This document shows, one piece after another, positions 26,892 to 35,180 of a stretch of DNA of 64,000 nucleotides; the stretch's first letter is position 1, and each line of letters opens with the position of its first letter. The stretch is from Saccharospirillum sp040881935 (GTDB taxonomy: Bacteria; Pseudomonadota; Gammaproteobacteria; Pseudomonadales; Natronospirillaceae): the NCBI RefSeq assembly GCF_040881935.1, contig NZ_JBBECH010000068.1, positions 1-64,000 of the forward strand, read 5' to 3'. Below the pieces are notes generated by a model. It saw only the letters and a program-made list of their open reading frames with translations. It was not told the DNA's origin and did not search any database. The position numbers and the translations under genes are program-made.

Positions 26892-27071
26892 AGGGTACTG
26901 ACTCGTGTGTATTCAGATCATCGGCGGCCACCAGGCCGGTGCAGTCCTGACAGCGGATATCGTTAACCTCGCTGCCTAACTTTTAATCCATTGTGCCTAG
27001 AAGTTCCGGCGTTGTCATCGGCCAGGAAAAGCACCGAATCCGATATCCTGCGAAATATAGTTCACCCTGAA

Positions 27072-27758
27072 TCAACCCACGCCGTAACGTGCCCGGTAGT
27101 CTTCAACAGCTGCCAGATGCCTGGCGAAGTCAGGCTGGGTGGCGACATACTCAATAACCTGGCTAAAGGTGATGACCGGAATGATGGGTAATCCAAACTC
27201 CGCTTCCAGTGCCTGAATGGCCGAGCGCTCTTCGCCGGGGGACTTTTCCTGGCGATCCATTGCAACCACCGCACCAGCCAATTGTGCTTCAGGGAACTGT
27301 TGCATCAACGCCTGAACTTCGCGTATCGCAGTACCGGCTGTAATGACGTCGTCAACGATCACGATGCGGCCCTGCAGTGGTGCCCCGACGATCTGGCCGC
27401 CCTCACCATGATCTTTTGCTTCTTTGCGGTTGAAAGCATAGGGAACGTTGCGCCCATGATCGCGCTGCAAAGCTACGACAGTGGTGGTTGCCAGGGGAAT
27501 GCCTTTATAAGCGGGGCCAAACACCAGGTCGAAATCGAGCTCCGAACTGACCAGTGCCCGGGCGTAGACCTGGCCCAGCCGACTCAGTGCTTCGCCGGTC
27601 TGGAATTGTCCGGCGTTGAAGAAATAGGGGCTGACACGACCCGATTTCAGGGTGAATTCACCAAAGGTCAGGGCACCAGCATTGATGGCGAAACGGATGA
27701 AATCCTGCTGCCATTGCGGTGTTGAGGCTGTACTTCCGGTCGAAAATGGTCTATCCAT
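27072..27758 (-). CDS. pyrE: orotate phosphoribosyltransferase
   Basis: Fifth step of pyrimidine synthesis, orotate plus PRPP to OMP. 228 residues. Seen: the PRPP-binding motif VIVDDVITAGTAIRE, FGEFTLKSGRVSPYFFNAGQ, and GPAYKGIPLATTTV. The ATG at 27758 is chosen because the longer reading adds an unconserved basic leader. It is divergent from crc, the same arrangement as in Pseudomonas. Confidence 0.96.
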   Translation of the reverse strand: MDRPFSTGSTASTPQWQQDFIRFAINAGALTFGEFTLKSGRVSPYFFNAGQFQTGEALSRLGQVYARALVSSELDFDLVFGPAYKGIPLATTTVVALQRDHGRNVPYAFNRKEAKDHGEGGQIVGAPLQGRIVIVDDVITAGTAIREVQALMQQFPEAQLAGAVVAMDRQEKSPGEERSAIQALEAEFGLPIIPVITFSQVIEYVATQPDFARHLAAVEDYRARYGVG

Positions 27759-28048
27759 GGTATTAGGCCCTTGTGTCGGCTGATCACGATTGAGGCCCAA
27801 TCGGACCTGCGAGAGAGATTTTCGGAATCTCACTGGGCGCGGCAGTATAGCGGAAAGGCGGATTCGATTAAAAAGCAGAATGACAGAACGCACAAAAAAT
27901 AAAAAAAGACTGACCCCGGGGCATCGGGTAGCGCTCGATACCGATTAGAGACGGCGGTTTTGCCTCCCCCCGCCCAGGATTCAGGGTAAAAGAGGGGTAA
28001 AAGCCGGAAAAACCTTTAAAATCAGTGACGCGATCGCCGTTCAAAGCC
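27759..28048. other. pyrE-crc divergent intergenic region
   Basis: No gene seen. It holds an A-rich patch (27880-27910) and a short inverted pair (CGGGTAGCGCTCGATACCG). No pyrE attenuator with leader peptide could be recognised. Part of this stretch must carry the pyrE promoter on the minus strand. Confidence 0.5.
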
Positions 28049-28077
28049 GTGACAGTGCGGGTTTGCGCCGATATGAT
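28049..28077 (+). promoter_or_regulatory. candidate sigma-70 promoter of crc
   Basis: -35 GTGACA (28049-28054) and -10 TATGAT (28072-28077), each five of six matches to consensus, with a 17-bp spacer. It predicts a short leader ending at the ATG at 28106. Confidence 0.6.
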
Positions 28078-28105
28078 ACGCGCGCTTGTTGACTGGATAG
28101 ACAGG

Positions 28106-28867
28106 ATGAAAGTCGTCACCCTAAATGTAAATGGCCTGGTAAACGCCGCTCAGCGCGGTTTTTTCGAATGGCTGGAGAAACTGGACGCGGACGTGGTGTG
28201 TGTTCAGGAGGTTCGTGCCAAGGAATATCAGTTGCCCGAAGCGTTTCTGGACGTACCGGGCTACCATGCCTTTTTCTTCGATGCCGAAGAAGACGGTTAC
28301 TCTGGCACGGCGATATACAGCCGGGTTATGCCCAAAGCCATCATTCGCGGGCTGGGTTCGCTGCAATGGGACCTGGAAGGCCGTTTTATACAGGCCGATT
28401 TCAATAACGTGAGTATCGCGTCCATTGCCGTGCCCTATGCTCAGACCGAAGATGAGATTGAGCATAAGCTGGCTTTCCTGGAAGTGTTGCAGCAGCACAT
28501 GAAGAAAACCCGGCGCAAGCGTCGCGAGTTTATCTTTGCGGGCAGCTATCAGATTGCACATCGCTCGATTGATCTGGGCAACTGGGAAACCCATCAGCGG
28601 GAATCGGGCTTTTTACCCGAAGAACGCGCCTGGATGGATCAGGTAACCGGTCCCATCGGCTTTGTCGATGCGTTCCGCCTGATGAACCGCAAGGACCGCC
28701 AGCACACCTGGTGGCCTTTCGACGAAGCCCAGGCCAACGGCATGCGGCTCGATTACCAGATGATCACCCCGAACATTGCCGACTATGTTCTCGACGTCGG
28801 CATTGTGCGCGAGCCGCGTATTTCGCCGCACCTGCCAGTAGTAATCGAGTACGACATCGATTTCTAG
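28106..28867 (+). CDS. crc: Crc-like catabolite repression control protein (ExoIII fold)
   Basis: 253 residues of the exonuclease III/AP-endonuclease fold, most like Pseudomonas Crc: KVVTLNVNGLVNAAQRGFF, RRKRREFIFAGS, GFLPEERAWMDQ and HTWWPFDEAQ are its segments. Crc acts with Hfq to block translation of catabolic mRNAs and is not a nuclease. Here the ExoIII catalytic GDxN is replaced by GSYQ, although the metal glutamate (VCVQEVRA) and the final His (ISPHLPV) remain. The ATG at 28106 is chosen as the start of the fold. Divergent from pyrE as in Pseudomonas, which supports the call. Confidence 0.85.
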   Translation: MKVVTLNVNGLVNAAQRGFFEWLEKLDADVVCVQEVRAKEYQLPEAFLDVPGYHAFFFDAEEDGYSGTAIYSRVMPKAIIRGLGSLQWDLEGRFIQADFNNVSIASIAVPYAQTEDEIEHKLAFLEVLQQHMKKTRRKRREFIFAGSYQIAHRSIDLGNWETHQRESGFLPEERAWMDQVTGPIGFVDAFRLMNRKDRQHTWWPFDEAQANGMRLDYQMITPNIADYVLDVGIVREPRISPHLPVVIEYDIDF

Positions 28868-28882
28868 ACCAAGGCTCGGTTT

Positions 28883-29090
28883 GGCGGCATTGGTCCGCAT
28901 CGGATACTGGGTGTGCCCTTGTGGGGTCGGCGTAGATCCGTCCATGGAGCCTAGTCCGCAGGATATGACCCCCCTCCATGGGATTCACCCTTCGGGCTCG
29001 CTGCGCTCATGCTAAAACGCTCCAGGCGTTTTAGTCCCTGCTGCGGACTACCCCACAAGGGCACACCCAGCACCCGCCGCTTGCCTCCTC
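28883..29090 (+). repeat. long palindrome, copy C (with nested module)
   Basis: Begins right after the crc stop. Inner arms GGGTGTGCCCTTGTGGGG and CCCCACAAGGGCACACCC pair exactly. The core (GATCCGTCCATGG) is followed by an extra module containing CCATGGGATTCACCC and a 9-bp hairpin CTAAAACGC/GCGTTTTAG. It may also act as a terminator for crc. Confidence 0.85.
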
Positions 29091-29170
29091 AACGACCTCC
29101 AATATCGATATTGAGAGCTATTAAGGTCGTGGCTCCCGAGCTTTTTTGCTGGATCCAATGAAGCCTGAGA

Positions 29171-29288
29171 CCAGTGCTGGCTACCGGGTGGACCTGACCG
29201 GGGAAGTCTGAGGCATGGATGCCGAAGTCTAGGCCCCATGGACGGGTTTATGCCGGCCCCGGTCAGGTCTACCCGGTGGTCAGCACTG
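29171..29288 (-). repeat. long palindrome, copy D
   Basis: Opposite orientation to C and about 80 bp from it, so the two form an inverted pair. Arms GGTCAGGTCTACCCGG and CCGGGTGGACCTGACC pair with one mismatch. Core is the reverse complement of AAACCCGTCCATGG with the GGCATCCATGCC-type tip, like copy A. Outer CAGTGCTG and CAGCACTG also pair. Confidence 0.85.
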
Positions 29289-29316
29289 CTTTGTGGCTAA
29301 TCAATATATTGGGCCA

Positions 29317-30813
29317 CTAAACCCGCATTAATTTTTCCAGTTGCCGGCAATTGAGCGCTTCGATCAGATCGGTGCGCTCCAGAGTCGGGCGGCCGTTCAG
29401 GTCGGCGAGGGTGCGGGCTACCTTGAGTACGCGGTGGTAGGCGCGGGCGCTGAGTCCGAGTTTGTCGAGTGCTGAATCCAGCAGGGTTTGTTCGGCCTGG
29501 CCCAACTGGCAGGCTTGCTCCAACTGTTTTCCCGATAGCTCCGCATTGGCGCAGCCCTGGCGGTCCAGTTGTCGGGTCCAGGCTTGTTCTACCCGGGCCC
29601 GGACGTCGGCGCTGGATTCCTCTTCGGTATCGCGGGTCAGCAGTGCTTTGGGTAGGGCCGGGACTTCGATGTGCAGGTCGATGCGATCCAAAAAGGGGCC
29701 AGACAGGCGCGCCAGATAGCGTTGCATTTGTTCGCGGGTGTAGCGTTGTGAACGCGGGTCATCCGGGCTGTAACCGCCCGGGGTTGGGTTCATGGCTGCC
29801 ACCAGCTGGAAACGGGCCGGGAAGCTGGTTTGGCGGGCGGCGCGGGCTATGTGAACCTCGCCGCTTTCCATGGGTTCTCGCAGTACATCAAGCACAGTAC
29901 GGGGGAATTCGGCCAGCTCATCCAGAAACAATACGCCCCGGTGTGCCAGGGTGACTTCCCCGGGCCGTGGAATCGAACCGCCGCCGATCAGCGCGACGCC
30001 TGAGGCGGTGTGGTGCGGTGAGCGGAATGGACGCTGGCCCCAGTTGAGCGGCATGCCGCAGATGCTTTGTACGCTGGCGACTTCCAGTGCCTCGCGTTCA
30101 CGCAAGGCTGGCAGCAGCCCGGGCAGGCGGGATGCGAGCAGGGTTTTGCCTGTACCCGGTGGTCCAAAAAAAAGTAGATTATGCCGTCCTGCTGCGGCGA
30201 TTTCGAGCGCCCGTTTGGCACTGTGCTGGCCTTTGACATCGGCCAGGTCGGGCTGCGGCAATTGATCAGTAGCGGGTTCATAGTGGGCTTGAGGTAGGGT
30301 GTTCTGACCGCTGAAATGGCTGGTGACCTGCAGTAAGTGTTCGCCATAACGCACTTCGCTGTCGCTGGCGAGTGCAGCTTCGGCGGCGTTGTCTTTACTG
30401 GTGACCAGGCTGCGTCCTGCGTTGGTGCAGGCGATGGCGGCGGGCAGGGCACCGGGTCCGGGTCTCAGGTCGCCGGACAGCGCCAGTTCTCCCAGAAATT
30501 CGAACGCTTCGATCTTGTCGGCCGGGAGCTGGTTGCTGGCGACCAGAATGCCCAGGGCGATGGCAAGATCGAACTGGGCACCTTGCTTGGGCAGATCGGC
30601 CGGTGCCATGTTCACCGTAATGCGCCGGTCCGGGAAGTCGAACTGGCTGTTGATGATGGCAGAGCGGACCCGGTCGCGGGCTTCCTTGACCGCCGTTTCC
30701 GGCAGGCCAACCATGTTGAAGGCCGGTAGGCCGTTCGACAGATGGACCTCAATGGTGACCAGCGGGGCGTCCATCCCGACGCGGGCCCGGCTGTATAATA
30801 CGGCAAGTGTCAT
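29317..30813 (-). CDS. comM: ComM/YifB family Mg-chelatase-like AAA+ ATPase
   Basis: 498-residue AAA+ helicase-like protein; in naturally competent bacteria ComM drives branch migration of incoming DNA. Seen: the N-terminal Lon-protease-like domain (FNMVGLPETAVKEARDRVR), Walker A FFGPPGTGKTLLASRLPGLL, Walker B GVLFLDELAEF, and a C-terminal Mg-chelatase region with LSARAYHRVLKVARTLADL. The start is the ATG at 30813 (MTLAVLYSRA); longer readings add an unconserved leader. The window also encodes comF, but no pilus or comEC genes. Confidence 0.95.
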   Translation of the reverse strand: MTLAVLYSRARVGMDAPLVTIEVHLSNGLPAFNMVGLPETAVKEARDRVRSAIINSQFDFPDRRITVNMAPADLPKQGAQFDLAIALGILVASNQLPADKIEAFEFLGELALSGDLRPGPGALPAAIACTNAGRSLVTSKDNAAEAALASDSEVRYGEHLLQVTSHFSGQNTLPQAHYEPATDQLPQPDLADVKGQHSAKRALEIAAAGRHNLLFFGPPGTGKTLLASRLPGLLPALREREALEVASVQSICGMPLNWGQRPFRSPHHTASGVALIGGGSIPRPGEVTLAHRGVLFLDELAEFPRTVLDVLREPMESGEVHIARAARQTSFPARFQLVAAMNPTPGGYSPDDPRSQRYTREQMQRYLARLSGPFLDRIDLHIEVPALPKALLTRDTEEESSADVRARVEQAWTRQLDRQGCANAELSGKQLEQACQLGQAEQTLLDSALDKLGLSARAYHRVLKVARTLADLNGRPTLERTDLIEALNCRQLEKLMRV

Positions 30814-30996
30814 TGTCATCCCTGGTCTTGTGCAGGTTGGTGGTAGGGTAGTGTTCGCTGTGCTGAACGCTACGTCAGCCCGAGCGGAGGAGCAAGTCAG
30901 GGTGCCTGGCTCTGTGATCGAGTCGACCTTCATTGGTATGATGACGGCTGTTTTTATAAGACCGGGTTATCCACCCTCTGATGTAAAGGAATCTCT

Positions 30997-31509
30997 GTGA
31001 CGAAACCAATTAAATGGGGGCTGATGGCCGCCGTAGCGGGTACCTTGCTGGTGCTGATCATTGTCTGGGGGGTACAACGGTACCAGGATCGGCTGGAACG
31101 TGAGATTTATGCTCCTGAGCGATTGCAGCTTGGGTTGATGGCGGTGCAGGCGGGTGAGCGCTCGCTCCAGGCAGTCGATCTGGTTGCTGCGACATTGCGA
31201 GAACAGGAACAGCGTCGCATCCGGCAGTTGCTGGCGCGGGATTTGTCGTTAACGCCACACCCCGATCCGGATCAGGCCGTGGCGTTGTTGACGCCGGGCG
31301 CTGTATCTCTGGTGGCTACAGAAGAGGGTTTGCTGGCAGCGCTGACGCGGCGGTTGGTTGCCCTGCCAGAGGAAGACTGGCAGCGCACGATTATCGCTGC
31401 CGATCACTGGGAGGTGGCTGTCGGGGATTCCTGTCTGACGTTACGCAATGGCGGTACGACCGACGTCGACTGGCGCTGGACGTCGATCAGTCGCTGCGAA
31501 ACTGACTGA
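30997..31509 (+). CDS. single-pass membrane protein of unknown function
   Basis: Not recognised. 170 residues: a short basic N-terminus, one membrane helix (LMAAVAGTLLVLIIVWGV), then a soluble Gln/Arg/Leu-rich part probably in the periplasm with two cysteines near the C-terminus (GDSCLTLRN and ISRCETD) that could form a disulfide. GTG start at 30997 with AAAGGA nine bases upstream. Divergent from comM. Confidence 0.65.
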   Translation: MTKPIKWGLMAAVAGTLLVLIIVWGVQRYQDRLEREIYAPERLQLGLMAVQAGERSLQAVDLVAATLREQEQRRIRQLLARDLSLTPHPDPDQAVALLTPGAVSLVATEEGLLAALTRRLVALPEEDWQRTIIAADHWEVAVGDSCLTLRNGGTTDVDWRWTSISRCETD

Positions 31510-31665
31510 TCCGTTCCGATTCCCGGATATCGATGGCCGGGCCCAGTGCGCAGAATAAGGTGGCACCTTGCAGATCCATGGCCGAGGCCTCGGGCCAGGT
31601 GTTGAAATCGGTATGTACCCAGTGCTGGTCGGGTCTGGCTTTGAGTTTGAGGCTTGCGCGTTAAC
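31487..31665 (-). pseudogene. possible remnant of an NAD(P)-binding oxidoreductase gene
   Basis: An open frame without a plausible start reads LKARPDQHWVHTDFNTW...GATLFCALGPAI and then stops. The ATLFCALG segment and the preceding spacing resemble the second strand and FCxLGT motif of YbjT/HTATIP2-like Rossmann proteins. The Rossmann N-terminus and most of the C-terminus are missing, and an in-frame stop lies just upstream of 31665. It overlaps the end of the 30997-31509 gene. This is inference from a short piece. Confidence 0.3.
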
Positions 31666-31697
31666 AGCCAGAGCGGGTCAAAACGGTCGGGCGTCGT

Positions 31698-34286
31698 TCA
31701 TGCGAAACTCTCTTCGTAGTCGGTTCCCGGTTGTCTCAGCTTATGCACATTAAAGGTTTCGGCGGGCGTCGGTTCGGCCAGGTAGAACCCCTGGAAAAAG
31801 TCCACTCCCATGCCCATCAGTATGGACAGCGTTGCCTGGTCATGCACGTGTTCGGCCACGGCGCGAATATGCAGGTCCTGGCACAGTTGCACCACCCGTC
31901 TGACCAGAATGCGGTTGACCTCACTGTCGACCAGATGCCGGATCAGGCTGCCGTCGAGTTTGATCCAGTCTGGCTTTAACCGCATCACCCGTTCCAGGTT
32001 TGAATAGGCGCTGCCGAAATCGTCAATGGCCAGCTTGCAACCCAGGCGTCGCAGTTCGTGCAGGATGTAGGTGAAGCGGTCGAAATTGCGCAGACTGTCC
32101 GATTCTACGATTTCCAAGGTGACTCGCTCAGCGTCAACGCCGCCTTTAAGCCAGTATTTCAGCCGGTCGATCAGGGCTTCGTTGGCCAGGTCGCGGGCGG
32201 TGAAATTCAGCGTGAAGCCAACCTTGTGCGGCTTCATCAGGCGGAAGGTCTCGTCGATCATCACCATCGACAGGCGCGGGTAGAGCTGAGTCGGTTTAAC
32301 CAGATCGAGAAAGCTGGCCGGGCTGTAAACCACACCGTCGTGACGCACCCGCATCAGGGCTTCAACGTGGTGCACCTGCCCCTGGCGATCAAATAACGGC
32401 TGAACGTAGGGTAGAATGTCGCCGCTGCCGAGCGCGGTGCGGATCCGGCTTAACCAGTTCAGGCCGTCCCGTTTGCCCCGGTCGGTTCCCGGCAGATCAA
32501 TCGCCCGGGCGATGGGTAACTGGTGCCGGTAGGCATGACGACGCGCTTCGGAAGCTTTGATCAGCAGGTCTTCAGTGCTGTGAGTCATGTCTGGCGGCAA
32601 TTCGGATCGGTGCGCGGTACCGGCGGTCAGCAGAATGGGCAAGACGTTTTGCACCACCTTGTCGCTGAACAGGTCCGACTGATTCTGCATGCGTTCGGTG
32701 AGCTGAGCCATACCCTTATAGAAGCTGTTCATCGGGCAGGCATCGGGGGCGACAACAAGAAATTCGTTAGGCGAACCGCGAAACACCAGGGCGGTGGTGG
32801 GCAGCAATTCGGTGATGTCGGTTTGTATGGAAGCACTGAGACTGCGCAGAAGCTGGTCGCCAACGCTGTAACCATAAAGGTTGTTGATCTGACGCAGATT
32901 GTTGATTTTTAGGCTGCAGATCTGAACGATGGGCCAGGGGTCGTCATCGCGCAGGCATTGCAGTAGCGCAACGCGGTTGGCAAGCCCGGTGAGGCTGTCG
33001 GTTTCAAGCTTGCGCAGCAGTTCCTGAGTGGTACGGCGAATATCGTCTTCCAGGTTTCGGTTGACCTGATCGAGGTCTTCGACTGAGGCTTGTATCAACC
33101 GGAACAGCGGTGCCAGGGCATGTCGTTCCAACACCGGCATGGGCCTCTCGGCCGCCGGATCCTCGGCGATGGCTACTGTTACCAGGCTGTGTTGCAACAA
33201 CTGGGTGCGCCCTTTCTGATGCATCAGTTCGCCATAACAAAAAACCCCGCTAAGCGGGGCCATGGTCTGAAACGGCTGGAGCTCTCGTTCCGTCTCCTCG
33301 CGGTCGAAGCGCTGTCTGGAGGCGCAGTTGAAACTCAAGATCAGTTCGGGACGACGCTGGTGCAGTGATTCAGCACCGCGGTTGACCTGCTCCAGCGTCA
33401 TTGACGGGTGGCTGTAGGCAAAGCGAACCCGGTCGCCTTCCAGTAACGGTGTGCTCATGATCAGACCGCCGTCGTCCAGCCGTCGTAACGGGACGCTCAG
33501 GGTGTGCTGTTTATCGTTAACGCGCATCAGCGGAAAGTTTTCATAGCGCACCTCGTCGGGTTGCGCCCCGCTGGTCAGCCGGTCATCGGCGAACGTCTCA
33601 GTCAGGTAGCGTGCATAGAGCGCCTGTGCCGATTGCTGGTCGAGTTCATACAGGGTGTTGCCGACGGCTTTGGTAACGCTCCAGGTGGGCCCGATCAGGT
33701 GCCATTCCGAATAAGATTGGGTGACCACGTCCAGGGTTTCATTGCTCAGGGTGATGGTCAGGGCGTGGTGATCCAGAAACTGACCGTCGGCATAGAGCCA
33801 GCCCTCGCCTTCATTAACACTGCAACCGCCGATGAGTGCCAGATTTGGGTAATGGCGGTTGACCCAGTGGGTGAGGGCTGGCACGTCACCGTGCTGCGCG
33901 CCCAGAAAAGTGAGTGCCAGTCGGCTGTCGGCCCGGCACACCGGATCAAACAGGCGTTCACCCAGTTCCCGGTCGTCACCCTCCCAGCGCAGATAGTTCA
34001 GGCGCAGGTCGGTTCGCTCGAACGTCATAAATTGCAGCAGCAGGGTGTTTTCGCTGATTTCGCCCTGGTGAATTATCTGCGGGCCGTAAGCACCCGCGAC
34101 CGTCGCCATGGGCCAGAGCGCCTCGACCCAGGGCATTAGATTGACCAGCTGGTCCGGTTGTGCACTTGAAAAAGCCAGAATTAACAGGCGAGCGTCATCC
34201 TCAATCGTTTTCTGAAGCGCAGCCAATTGATCAAGGCCGTCGTCAGTGTCGATGCGAATTAAGAGGGTGTGAATGCTCACTGCCAT
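31698..34286 (-). CDS. FIST sensor / degenerate GGDEF / EAL protein
   Basis: 862 residues, soluble. N-terminal FIST domain (residues about 20-380; LALIGGCSVNEGEGWLYADG and PLSGVFCYGELMHQKG are typical), a ligand sensor proposed to bind small molecules such as amino acids. Then a GGDEF-type domain (DSLTGLANRVALL) whose signature reads GSPNEF, so probably not a cyclase. The C-terminal EAL domain keeps HHVEALMRVRH, TLEIVESD and AIDDFGSAYSN, so c-di-GMP hydrolysis is plausible. The gene contains an intrinsic-terminator-like hairpin (33239-33259). Confidence 0.9.
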   Translation of the reverse strand: MAVSIHTLLIRIDTDDGLDQLAALQKTIEDDARLLILAFSSAQPDQLVNLMPWVEALWPMATVAGAYGPQIIHQGEISENTLLLQFMTFERTDLRLNYLRWEGDDRELGERLFDPVCRADSRLALTFLGAQHGDVPALTHWVNRHYPNLALIGGCSVNEGEGWLYADGQFLDHHALTITLSNETLDVVTQSYSEWHLIGPTWSVTKAVGNTLYELDQQSAQALYARYLTETFADDRLTSGAQPDEVRYENFPLMRVNDKQHTLSVPLRRLDDGGLIMSTPLLEGDRVRFAYSHPSMTLEQVNRGAESLHQRRPELILSFNCASRQRFDREETERELQPFQTMAPLSGVFCYGELMHQKGRTQLLQHSLVTVAIAEDPAAERPMPVLERHALAPLFRLIQASVEDLDQVNRNLEDDIRRTTQELLRKLETDSLTGLANRVALLQCLRDDDPWPIVQICSLKINNLRQINNLYGYSVGDQLLRSLSASIQTDITELLPTTALVFRGSPNEFLVVAPDACPMNSFYKGMAQLTERMQNQSDLFSDKVVQNVLPILLTAGTAHRSELPPDMTHSTEDLLIKASEARRHAYRHQLPIARAIDLPGTDRGKRDGLNWLSRIRTALGSGDILPYVQPLFDRQGQVHHVEALMRVRHDGVVYSPASFLDLVKPTQLYPRLSMVMIDETFRLMKPHKVGFTLNFTARDLANEALIDRLKYWLKGGVDAERVTLEIVESDSLRNFDRFTYILHELRRLGCKLAIDDFGSAYSNLERVMRLKPDWIKLDGSLIRHLVDSEVNRILVRRVVQLCQDLHIRAVAEHVHDQATLSILMGMGVDFFQGFYLAEPTPAETFNVHKLRQPGTDYEESFA
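33239..33259 (-). terminator. terminator-like hairpin inside the FIST-GGDEF-EAL gene
   Basis: Read on the minus strand, CCCCGC-TTA-GCGGGG followed by six T. It is inside codons for APLSGVF in the FIST domain. The shape equals a textbook intrinsic terminator pointing in the direction of transcription; whether it works while ribosomes cover it is unknown. Confidence 0.5.
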
Positions 34287-34469
34287 ATTTTGGGCAAGTT
34301 TGTGATTGAGTTTTTGCAGTTTAGGGTAAAGCAGCGTTTGAAGGAAACCCCGTTACTTGAAAATGAATTGCAATTGGTAATTTAAGGAGGTTATTTGACT
34401 GTAGAGACCTGGCCGGTAACCATAACCACCTGAATATATTCCCGCTGCCGACTCCAGAGTATTGACCTG

Positions 34470-34805
34470 ATGCGACAAAGCCCGGCTCCCTCCCCGCCTG
34501 AACCGGATATCGAAACCGTGGTCCGGGATAGCCTCGCGAGCGAAGATGGTTTGAAATCTCCCTGGTGGGTTTATCTGGTGCAGTGTGCTGATGGTACCTT
34601 TTACACAGGCATCACCACGAATCCGCAGCGTCGGCTGCGCCAACACAATGGTGAATTGGTGGGTGGAGCACGCTATACCCGACCACGTCGCCCAGTGATT
34701 CTGGTCTATACGGAGGCGTGCTGTGATCGAAGCCAGGCAGGTCAGCGTGAGGCCGCTATCCGCAGACTTAGCCGGTCTCGTAAGCTGGCGCTAACTGCAC
34801 CTTGA
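34470..34805 (+). CDS. GIY-YIG nuclease family protein (YhbQ-like)
   Basis: 111 residues. A UvrC-like GIY-YIG domain: WWVYLVQCADGTFYTGITTN gives the VYL...YTG core, followed by the conserved Arg in PQRRLRQHN and the metal-binding Glu in GQREAAIRRLSR. YhbQ-type proteins are small single-domain nucleases with possible roles in DNA repair. The first 30 residues are extra and may mean a later start. The 183-bp gap before it is AT-rich and has no gene. Confidence 0.85.
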   Translation: MRQSPAPSPPEPDIETVVRDSLASEDGLKSPWWVYLVQCADGTFYTGITTNPQRRLRQHNGELVGGARYTRPRRPVILVYTEACCDRSQAGQREAAIRRLSRSRKLALTAP

Positions 34806-35180
34806 GTCGTACTGCCAGGTGCTTTAGCCGTCACTGTCATCAGGCTGACATCAAAGTGGATAACGCTGCTGGCAGTGGTGGGGTTCTTGCCTACACTCAG
34901 TTGATCGGGCTATCCGCCTGAAAACTCGTTACGAGCCTGAACGATTGGGGTCGTCACTGTCTCTGTTGTCACCGTCCGGAGTCATTCACCCCTGGTACGC
35001 TGAGAGTCAGATTGCAGCACCGCAATAGTGCCCCCGGAAAGGGTCTGCACTGTCTTAGAACCTTGTGACCAGGCAGTAATATTCGGGTTTCGGTTTGTCA
35101 CAGAACGGGTTAAAGTGAAAATTCAGGGTTGACCAAAAGGTCAGGTCCTGCCAAAAAAAAGAATGTAAGGAGACTCACAT
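34806..35180. other. intergenic region before the 5'-nucleotidase gene
   Basis: No gene recognised. Near its end lies a short hairpin, TTGACC-AAAA-GGTCAG (about 35129-35144), close to the start of the downstream gene and preceded by a weakly AT-rich stretch; it could be an operator or promoter part. An A8 tract and TAAGGAG precede the ATG. Confidence 0.45.
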
